5,852 bases of DNA from Verrucomicrobia bacterium UBA673 (GTDB lineage Bacteria; Verrucomicrobiota; Verrucomicrobiia; Limisphaerales; UBA1096), in contig DBNL01000015.1 of NCBI GenBank assembly GCA_002299785.1, forward strand, positions 2,912 through 8,763. Direction: 5' to 3'. Below are positions 1 to 5,852 of the stretch, piece by piece. Within the stretch, counting starts at the first letter, position 1; every line of letters begins with the position of its first letter. The notes below the pieces were generated by a model, which had not been told where the DNA came from, did no database searches, and saw only the letters and a program-made list of their open reading frames with translations. Position numbers and translations under genes: made by a program.

Positions 1-1
1 G

Positions 2-100
2 CCATGCGAGGTCGCCGCCTTGCTTTCTCAGTCGGTGTTTTTAAAACATGCTACCAGCATTGAACCGTCGTTGTTGGCGGCAATGGATGGGTACCTCTGA
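2..100 (+). CDS. Possible C-terminal tail of an upstream gene (partial, uncertain)
   Basis: Frame 2 is open from the left edge to a TGA at 98-100, giving 32 codons of the form ...CEVAALLSQSVFLKHA...SLLAAMDGYL. The spacing of hydrophobic residues suggests an amphipathic helix, which is compatible with the end of a real protein. I do not recognise the family. A 32-codon open stretch occurs often by chance, and frame 1 is also open to 63, so support is weak. If real, the upstream gene points the same way as the operon and ends about 230 bases before it. Confidence 0.25.
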   Translation, partial: PCEVAALLSQSVFLKHATSIEPSLLAAMDGYL

Positions 101-144
101 TGGGCATGGGGGGAGATAAGATTACTGTTTTCAAGGGCGGTTTG

Positions 145-159
145 CTGGTTCTGAACCAG
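145..159. repeat. Perfect 15-bp palindrome (7-bp arms, 1-nt centre)
   Basis: CTGGTTCTGAACCAG reads as CTGGTTC, a central T, and GAACCAG, which is the exact reverse complement of the left arm. The flanking bases (G at 144, A at 160) do not extend it. With a single-nucleotide centre it cannot form a normal RNA hairpin loop without opening base pairs, so a DNA site bound by a dimeric regulator is more likely than an RNA element. It lies 170 bases upstream of the first operon gene. The presence of the dyad is certain; the operator role is inference. Confidence 0.5.
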
Positions 160-180
160 ACCCGGTGAATATTGCTTTGG

Positions 181-213
181 CCCTCCGCGCGTCAGAGATG
201 ACTCCGGGGAGGG
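181..213 (+). other. Nested hairpin with GAGA tetraloop in the leader
   Basis: An outer stem pairs CCCTCC (181-186) with GGAGGG (208-213). Inside it GTCA (191-194) pairs with TGAC (199-202) around the loop GAGA (195-198), which fits the stable GNRA tetraloop class. The two stems are separated by an asymmetric internal loop (GCGC against TCCGG). No run of T follows, so it is not a standard intrinsic terminator. It could be a structured 5' leader element or the 3' end of an upstream transcript, or chance pairing in GC-rich sequence. Confidence 0.3.
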
Positions 214-233
214 TGCTCTTGGCGATTTGTCTT

Positions 234-288
234 GAAGAAAGCAGGGTGTAAACGGACGCTTCTTTGGATCCGAAGTTTCGTTTTTTTT
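234..288 (+). terminator. Candidate terminator or attenuator with T8 run
   Basis: GCTTC (258-262) can pair with GAAGT (272-276, one G-U pair) around a 9-base loop, and a short TTTCG then T8 (281-288) follow, giving the shape of a weak intrinsic terminator. The same left arm can instead pair with GAAGAAAGC at 234-242 (one bulged A), so the two folds exclude each other, as in an attenuator. The terminator stem is short. This may end the upstream transcript, control read-through into the operon, or be chance. Confidence 0.25.
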
Positions 289-293
289 ATGTT
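264..293 (+). promoter_or_regulatory. Weak candidate sigma70-type promoter
   Basis: TTGGAT at 264-269 and TATGTT at 288-293 are separated by 18 bases, and the sequence from 281 to 307 is markedly more AT-rich than its surroundings. Transcription would begin around 300, leaving a short leader before the start codon at 329. Matches to the consensus are partial, and the same bases are part of the terminator-like structure, so both readings cannot be fully right. Confidence 0.2.
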
Positions 294-316
294 AATAGTA
301 ACTTAATCTGTCCTCT

Positions 317-321
317 GGAGG
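317..321 (+). promoter_or_regulatory. Ribosome binding site deciding the start of the TPR-peptidase gene
   Basis: GGAGG is a full Shine-Dalgarno core. It sits 1 base before the ATG at 323, too close for normal initiation, but 7 bases before the ATG at 329, which is near-ideal. The third in-frame ATG at 344 would be 22 bases away. The site therefore favours the start at 329. Confidence 0.75.
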
Positions 322-328
322 TATGACC

Positions 329-2899
329 ATGGTGGTGGGTTTGATGCATCGATTTCCGCAATTTTACACGCTTCTGGCTTTGCTATGCCTTGCGCTTGGC
401 CAGGCGCGGGCGGTGACGCTGAAGGAGGCGCGCCAACTCTACGCCACCGGCGAGTACGCGAAAGCGGTCAAGGCCAGCGAGGGTGCCATCGCCACCAACG
501 AGTACGACAGCGGTTGGCGGTTGTTGCTGCTTCGAGCGTGGTTGACTACCGGCGAGTACCATGAAGCCAAGCGGTTCGCCACCCAATTGCTGGAGGATTA
601 CCGTTACCGATACAATGCCGAGGCTCTTTGGTTATTTCATCTCGCCTACGAGGCCACCGGCGATACTCAGCAGTCAGGCAAAATGCTGAAGATCATCATT
701 GAGTTCCTCAATGGACAACGGGCCATCAGCGATGAGAACACGCTTGTCTTCATCGGGCGCGCACTGCTCAAGGCTGCCGTTTCCGACCCCAAGCAAGTTA
801 AGAAGAACTTATTTGACCGCGTGCTCCAGTCCGACCCTGAGAATCGTGAGGCTTTGTTGGCCACCGGCGAACTGGCTTTGGCTAAGCGCGATTTCAAGCT
901 GGCCGGCAGCACTTTCACTAGGGCGATCGGGCATTATCCTGAGGACGCCGATCTGCTGTATGGCCTCGCCAAGGCCTACGCCGAGAGCGACCCTTCGCAA
1001 ATGGAGGAACCGCTGCATACGGCGATGTTCACCAATCCTGACCATATTCCGTCGCTGCTGTTGCAGGCTCACAACCAAGTCGATGCCGAGCAGTATGAAA
1101 CGGCCAAAGGTATCCTGAAGGCCATCTTCAAAATTAACCCGCATCATGCTGGGAGTTGGGCGCTGCAGGCTGCGATCCATACCGTTCGAAACGAGCCGGA
1201 TAAAGCCAGGGAGGCTCGCAAGAGCGGCTTGAAGTATTGGAAGACGAACCCGCTGGTGGACCACGAGATAGGGAAAAAGCTCTCGTCGAAATACCTCTTC
1301 GCCGAAGGCGCGGCGCATCAGCGGCAGGCACTGGCTTTCAGTAAGGATTATATCTCCGCCAAGACGCAACTTGCGCAGGATTTGCTGCGGCTTGGCCAGG
1401 ATGAGGAAGGTTGGAAACTGGCTGGGGAGGCGCACGATGCTGATGGCTACGACGTGACCACGTTCAACCTTCTCACTCTTTACGACACGCTGAAAAAATA
1501 CGTGACGATCGACCGGAACGGCTTCTTGCTGCGGATGACCCGCGACGAGGCGGCGCTTTACGGCGATGAGGCGATCGACTTGCTAACCGAGGCCCGCGAT
1601 TTATTTTCAGCAAAATACGACACGCAAATTGAAGGCCCGGTGATCGTCGAGATTTTCCCCGAGAAAAAGGACTTTGCCGTGCGGACGTTTGGCATCCCGG
1701 GCGGCGATGGCTACATGGGCGTCTGCTTCGGCAAGCTGATCACGGCCAACAGCCCCAAGTCGCTTATCGGGTTTCAGCAGAATTGGCAGTCGCTACTCTG
1801 GCATGAGTACTGCCACGTCATTACTCTGCAAAAAACACGTAACAAAATGCCGCGCTGGTTCAGCGAGGGCATCTCCGTTTACGAGGAACGGCTGAGACAT
1901 AGATCGTGGGGTGAGCAAATGACGCCGGAGTACCGCAACTTCATCCTCGACGGCGAGATGACACCAATCGAGCGGCTAAGTATGGCCTTTATAGTGCCCA
2001 AGAGCCCTGAGCATATCCAGTTCGCCTATTACCAGTCATCGCTCGTGGTTGAGTATCTCATTAAAAATTTCGGTGAGGCTTGCATCAGCAATATTCTGCA
2101 TGATCTTGGTCAGGGCGTGTTCATTAACATCGCGATCGAGAAGCATGCCGCCCCATTGACCAAGCTTCAGGAAGGGTTCACCGTGTTTGCCGCCGGCTTA
2201 GCCAAGGCATTCGCTCCTGATGCGGACTTGGCCAAGCCGAATCCGCTCGAGGTCAATCCGCTCGAAAAAAATGCAATCGTCGATTGGCTCGAGGCCAACC
2301 CAAACAACATATGGGCGCTCAACACCACCTGTGCCAACCTCGTCGAGGAGGAGAAATTCCTCGAGGCAATCCCGCTCCTCGAGAGATCGATCAAGCTCCA
2401 CCCAAGACAGCGCGGCGCTGGCTCGCCCTACGGCATGCTCGCCCGAGCGCACCGCGAACTTGGGCAGGCGGAGGATGAGCTGGATGTTCTTGAGCAATGG
2501 GCCGCCATTGAGGATGCAGCGACAAAACTTTACGGGCGGTTGATGGAGATCCACTCCGAGCGCGAAAATTGGTCAGCGGTAGATCGTCTAGCCAAGCGTT
2601 TCTTTTCTGCCAACCCACTCTCACCCATCGGCCATCGTTTCATGGCACTCAATGCTCAGAAAACTGGCAGGCCTAATGACACCATTCGGCCGCTTACGCG
2701 CCTGCTATTGCTCGATCCAGCCGACCCGGTGGATCTGCATTTCCGTCTGGCCACAGCACTGGCTGACACGGCGACGAATGAGGCCAGGCGCCACGTGCTG
2801 CAGGCGCTCGAGGATGCGCCACGGTTTCGCGCCGCGCAGAAACTGCTCATTCGCCTGGCCAAGCCGGATTCGACCGCTGATGAAGCCAAGGCGCAATGA
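329..2899 (+). CDS. Secreted TPR protein with central gluzincin (peptidase MA-like) domain
   Basis: This 856-residue protein begins with a signal peptide: HR at residues 6-7, a hydrophobic core at 13-24, and a likely cleavage after ARA at 28, placing it in the periplasm or outside the cell. Residues 30 to about 370 are helical repeats of TPR type (for example DPENREALLATGELALA near 169). A central metallopeptidase domain carries HEYCH at 492-496 (zinc ligands H492 and H496, catalytic E493) and, 16 residues on, E513 within PRWFSEGISVYEE, the third ligand expected of a gluzincin of the peptidase MA type. Residues 650-840 return to TPR-like repeats, clearest at 650-694. All catalytic residues are present, so active proteolysis is plausible but the substrate is unknown; TPRs usually bind protein partners. 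The start is set by GGAGG 7 bases upstream; a start at 323 would add two residues. Its stop overlaps the next gene by ATGA. It has no classical lipobox. Confidence 0.9.
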   Translation: MVVGLMHRFPQFYTLLALLCLALGQARAVTLKEARQLYATGEYAKAVKASEGAIATNEYDSGWRLLLLRAWLTTGEYHEAKRFATQLLEDYRYRYNAEALWLFHLAYEATGDTQQSGKMLKIIIEFLNGQRAISDENTLVFIGRALLKAAVSDPKQVKKNLFDRVLQSDPENREALLATGELALAKRDFKLAGSTFTRAIGHYPEDADLLYGLAKAYAESDPSQMEEPLHTAMFTNPDHIPSLLLQAHNQVDAEQYETAKGILKAIFKINPHHAGSWALQAAIHTVRNEPDKAREARKSGLKYWKTNPLVDHEIGKKLSSKYLFAEGAAHQRQALAFSKDYISAKTQLAQDLLRLGQDEEGWKLAGEAHDADGYDVTTFNLLTLYDTLKKYVTIDRNGFLLRMTRDEAALYGDEAIDLLTEARDLFSAKYDTQIEGPVIVEIFPEKKDFAVRTFGIPGGDGYMGVCFGKLITANSPKSLIGFQQNWQSLLWHEYCHVITLQKTRNKMPRWFSEGISVYEERLRHRSWGEQMTPEYRNFILDGEMTPIERLSMAFIVPKSPEHIQFAYYQSSLVVEYLIKNFGEACISNILHDLGQGVFINIAIEKHAAPLTKLQEGFTVFAAGLAKAFAPDADLAKPNPLEVNPLEKNAIVDWLEANPNNIWALNTTCANLVEEEKFLEAIPLLERSIKLHPRQRGAGSPYGMLARAHRELGQAEDELDVLEQWAAIEDAATKLYGRLMEIHSERENWSAVDRLAKRFFSANPLSPIGHRFMALNAQKTGRPNDTIRPLTRLLLLDPADPVDLHFRLATALADTATNEARRHVLQALEDAPRFRAAQKLLIRLAKPDSTADEAKAQ
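2240..2265 (+). repeat. Short tandem duplication inside the TPR-peptidase gene
   Basis: The 11-base word AATCCGCTCGA occurs at 2240-2250 and again at 2255-2265, a period of 15 bases. It encodes the peptide repeat NPLEV/NPLEK at residues 638-647, in the proline-rich linker between the peptidase domain and the C-terminal TPRs. It looks like an in-frame duplication of five codons in a tolerant linker. Confidence 0.55.
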
Positions 2900-3738
2900 A
2901 TTCCTTCCGGAAACCTTCACGCTGGCTTGGCCTTGGCCTGGTGATTGCCGTGTTCACGCTGGCTACGCTCGCGGCGTGGAGCCAGCACAATTGGCGTCGA
3001 GGCGAACGTGACAAACGCGGCGGTGTAGAAAACTGGGAACGAGACGAGGAACTGCCCAACGACACGTTTACCTTTGCTCGCATCCAGTACGACTCGAGGG
3101 GAGGCGGTTGGCGTGGCCGAGGCAAGTGGTCAATCGATTATCCCGAGAGCGACCTAAACATGTCATTTCGTCTGCAGCAGCTCACCGCCCTCAAGGTCGA
3201 TCCGGATGGTACGGTACTTAACCTGACCGAGGACAAGCTATTTCACTACCCGTTTATTTATATCATTGAACCCGGCGAACTGACCTTCAACGACAACGAG
3301 GTCAAGGCGCTGCGAAAGTACCTGCTCACCGGCGGCTTCCTGATGGTGGACGATTTCTGGGGCGAGGCCGAGTGGCGGAATTTCGAGCGCGAGTTTCGGC
3401 GAGTGTTCCCGGCGCGGGAGATCGTGGAGCTGCCGCTTGAGCACGAGGTGTTCCAGGGCGTGTTTCCGCTAAAGGAAAAGCCGCAGGTGCCCAACCCTCG
3501 GACCGCCATCCAAGGCGCGCGGTACGGCATCACTTGGGAGCGAACCGACGCGGAGACACCGCACTACCGCGGGGTTTACGACGACGCCGGCCGGTTGATG
3601 GCGATCTTCTGCCACAACACCGACCTCGGCGACGGCTGGGAGGAGGAGAGCCGCAACGAGTGGTATTTCAAGGTATTCTCCGAGCCAAAGGCGTACCCGA
3701 TGGGCATCAACATTATTTTTTATTCAATGACTCACTAA
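2896..3738 (+). CDS. DUF4159 domain-containing membrane-anchored protein
   Basis: The 280-residue product has a basic N-terminus, one hydrophobic segment at about 10-28 (membrane anchor or signal sequence), a charged linker, and a DUF4159 domain over about 57-280. Motifs I recognise for this family are WSIDYPESDLN (78-88), IIEPGELTF (123-131), GGFLMVDDFWG (146-156), CHNTDLGDGWE (239-249) and the C-terminal AYPMGINIIFYSMTH (266-280). The length is normal and the domain is complete. As I recall, DUF4159 is related to class I glutamine amidotransferase-like folds, but the only cysteine is C239 and no catalytic triad is evident, so a non-catalytic role is possible. The ATG overlaps the upstream stop (ATGA), with a weak AAGG four bases before it, suggesting coupled translation. 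Genes of this family are often found beside MoxR, DUF58 and BatA genes, as here. Molecular function is unknown. Confidence 0.9.
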   Translation: MNSFRKPSRWLGLGLVIAVFTLATLAAWSQHNWRRGERDKRGGVENWERDEELPNDTFTFARIQYDSRGGGWRGRGKWSIDYPESDLNMSFRLQQLTALKVDPDGTVLNLTEDKLFHYPFIYIIEPGELTFNDNEVKALRKYLLTGGFLMVDDFWGEAEWRNFEREFRRVFPAREIVELPLEHEVFQGVFPLKEKPQVPNPRTAIQGARYGITWERTDAETPHYRGVYDDAGRLMAIFCHNTDLGDGWEEESRNEWYFKVFSEPKAYPMGINIIFYSMTH

Positions 3739-3740
3739 AC

Positions 3741-4741
<1,001 letters not shown>

Positions 4742-4745
<4 letters not shown>

Positions 4746-5689
4746 GTCGTTCCACCACAACGCACCGTTTTTTAGATCCGAAAGCCCTGATGGAAATCAG
4801 CAGCCTTTCGCTCCGGGCGCGGGCCGTGGTTGAGGGGTTCATGAGCGGATTGCATCGCAGTCCGCGCACCGGCTTTTCCACCGAGTTCACGGAGTATCGC
4901 GAATATTCACCAGGCGATGACGTCCGTTTCCTCGACTGGAAAGTGATGGCGCGGACCGACCGCGAGTTCATCAAGAAATTCGAGGACGAAACCAACCTGC
5001 GCTGCATGTTCCTGGTTGATTTTTCCAAGTCGATGGAGTTCGGCGGTGACGATGCCGGCGTCAAGAAAAGCGATTACGCCCGCACATTCGCCGCGTCATT
5101 GGCGTGGTTCCTCACGCAGCAGCGCGACGCCGTTGGTCTGGCAACATTCGACCGCGACGTGCGCGAGTTCATCCCGCCGCGCTACCGGCGGGACCAGTTG
5201 AAAACGATCCTTGGTCGGCTCGAGGCCCAGCCGGCCGGCAACGCCACGGATCTCTGCCAGGCGCTGGAGAAACTCGCCTCGCTCGTCGGCAAGCGCGGCA
5301 TGATCGTGCTCGTGTCCGATTTCCTCTCGCCGCTAGCCGAGTTGGAACGCTGCCTGAGTCTGTTCACCGCCTCCGGGCACGATGTACGCGCTTTGCAGGT
5401 GCTGCACCCGCGCGAGGTCGATTTCAATTTCGAGGATGCCGCGATTTTTGAGGACATGGAGAGCGGCCAAAACATCATCCTCGACCCGGGAATGGCCCGG
5501 GAGTCGTATCAGGAAAGATACAACGCGCACAACGCCGCACTCGACGCGGTTTTTAGCGCGCAGGGCATCCCTGGTTTCCGCGTGACCACCGCCGAGCCGC
5601 TCGAGCGGGTGTTGAAGCGCTTCCTCGAGGAACGTCCCGCGCGCGCCGTTGTTCGGCAGCGCCGCTCAAACGGGAGGAGTGCCGCATGA
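4742..5689 (+). CDS. DUF58 domain protein (von Willebrand A-like, MIDAS intact)
   Basis: The 315-residue product carries the DUF58 signature at about 39-72, including RSPRTGFSTEFTEYREY, SPGDD and FLDWKVMART, followed by a von Willebrand A-like domain. The MIDAS metal site is complete: DFSKS (D93, S95, S97), T169 in NATD, and D193 in VSDF. The C-terminus is arginine-rich (298-313). No membrane segment is visible, so it is probably cytoplasmic or peripheral at the membrane. I chose the GTG at 4742 because it overlaps the MoxR stop as GTGA and keeps the FLDPKAL segment that usually precedes the domain; the first in-frame ATG at 4790 would remove it. No clear Shine-Dalgarno precedes the GTG, consistent with coupled translation. 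DUF58 genes follow MoxR genes in many bacteria and the two products are thought to work together. The stop overlaps the next gene by ATGA. Confidence 0.93.
5672..5679 (+). promoter_or_regulatory. Strong ribosome binding site for the BatA-like gene
   Basis: GGGAGGAG ends six bases before the ATG at 5686 and lies within the last codons of the DUF58 gene. Apart from the first gene, this is the only gene in the operon with a strong Shine-Dalgarno, so it may be translated partly independently of its neighbours. Confidence 0.7.
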
Positions 5690-5852
5690 GTTTTCTGACA
5701 CCATTTTACCTGTTGGGCGCGCTTGCACTGGCCATCCCGATCATCCTGCATCTGCTGCACGATCGGCCGAAAAATAAACAGGCGTTCAGCAGCCTAATGT
5801 TTCTCGACAAGACCAAGCCGCCGGTGGAGCGCAAACGGCGGCCGACGCACCT
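5686..5852 (+). CDS. BatA-type N-terminal membrane protein (partial, runs off right edge)
   Basis: Only the first 55 codons are in the window. They begin MSFLTPFYLLGALALAIPII followed by LHLLHDRPKNKQAFSSLMFL: a single transmembrane helix at about 8-24, then a basic segment with the F-S-S-L-x-F-L pattern and an R/K-rich stretch (49-53). This matches the N-terminal domain of BatA/aerotolerance-type proteins (PF07584), which are membrane proteins encoded next to MoxR and DUF58 genes and often carry a von Willebrand A domain further on. Whether this one does cannot be seen here. The start overlaps the DUF58 stop (ATGA) and has a strong ribosome binding site. Confidence 0.88.
   Translation, partial: MSFLTPFYLLGALALAIPIILHLLHDRPKNKQAFSSLMFLDKTKPPVERKRRPTH

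Larger units (their letters stand above)
1..328. other. Intergenic/leader region upstream of the operon
   Basis: No reading frame here is convincing as a complete gene on either strand. The minus-strand starts I traced leftward (complements of CAT at 47, 58 and 105) all hit stops before the window edge. The left 100 bases may be the tail of an upstream gene. The rest looks like a leader: a 15-bp palindrome, a nested GC-rich hairpin, a weaker stem followed by eight T residues, an AT-rich stretch at 281-307, and a strong ribosome binding site just before the first gene. Functions for these elements are inferred from shape and position only. Confidence 0.6.

Noticed and set aside
145..159. LexA/SOS box
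   Set aside because: The GTTC and GAAC half-sites are separated by only one base, whereas known SOS boxes of this half-site type have about four. The spacing does not fit.
365..400. Lipoprotein signal (cysteine in ALLC of the signal peptide)
   Set aside because: The residues before the cysteine (A-L-L) lack the small residue expected at -1, and a good ARA cleavage site follows. Export without lipidation fits better.
809..1435. Long open frame on the minus strand opposite the TPR region (208 codons)
   Set aside because: It is antisense to a well-supported coding frame, with no recognisable motif and no independent gene context.
2265..2271. A7 run as a site of programmed slippage truncating the C-terminal TPRs
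   Set aside because: The run lies in GAA-AAA-AAT within a continuous frame, and the alternative frame gives only an arginine/serine-rich shadow. Nothing suggests a purposeful shift.
3534..3740. Upstream extension of the MoxR frame inside the DUF4159 gene
   Set aside because: The sequence is arginine-rich and lacks family similarity, while the DUF4159 frame here encodes its most conserved motifs. The ATG at 3741 gives the normal MoxR N-terminus.

Overview
The window looks like ordinary chromosomal DNA from a free-living Gram-negative bacterium. Its main content is one tightly packed, rightward operon: a secreted TPR/zinc-metallopeptidase protein, a DUF4159 protein, a MoxR-family AAA+ ATPase, a DUF58 (von Willebrand A-like) protein, and the first 55 codons of a BatA-type membrane protein. 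This DUF4159/MoxR/DUF58/BatA combination is typical of Verrucomicrobiota, Planctomycetota and Acidobacteriota. Verrucomicrobiota is my best guess, but there is no rRNA or marker gene here, so the assignment rests on gene family and context only.

Layout. Bases 1-328 contain no convincing complete gene. They may hold the last 32 codons of an upstream gene (to 100), then a leader region with a perfect 15-bp palindrome (145-159), a nested hairpin with a GAGA loop (181-213), and a stem followed by a T8 run (to 288) that could be a terminator or attenuator. A strong GGAGG at 317-321 leads into the first gene. From 329 to the right edge the coding is continuous: 329-2899 (TPR-gluzincin), 2896-3738 (DUF4159), 3741-4745 (MoxR), 4742-5689 (DUF58), 5686-end (BatA-like, cut by the window). 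The junctions are ATGA overlap, 1-codon-scale gap (2 nt), GTGA overlap and ATGA overlap, so translational coupling is likely throughout.

How the genes may work together. MoxR ATPases are chaperone-like AAA+ machines that act with proteins carrying a von Willebrand A fold. The DUF58 protein has an intact MIDAS metal site and is the probable direct partner of the MoxR protein. The BatA-like protein would place a further component in the inner membrane. The DUF4159 protein has an N-terminal membrane anchor or signal sequence, and the first gene product should be exported to the periplasm. The whole reads as a Bat-like envelope system with a periplasmic protease/TPR component encoded at the head of the operon. 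The substrate and physiological role cannot be read from the sequence. No mobile elements, tRNA/rRNA genes or CRISPR arrays were seen.
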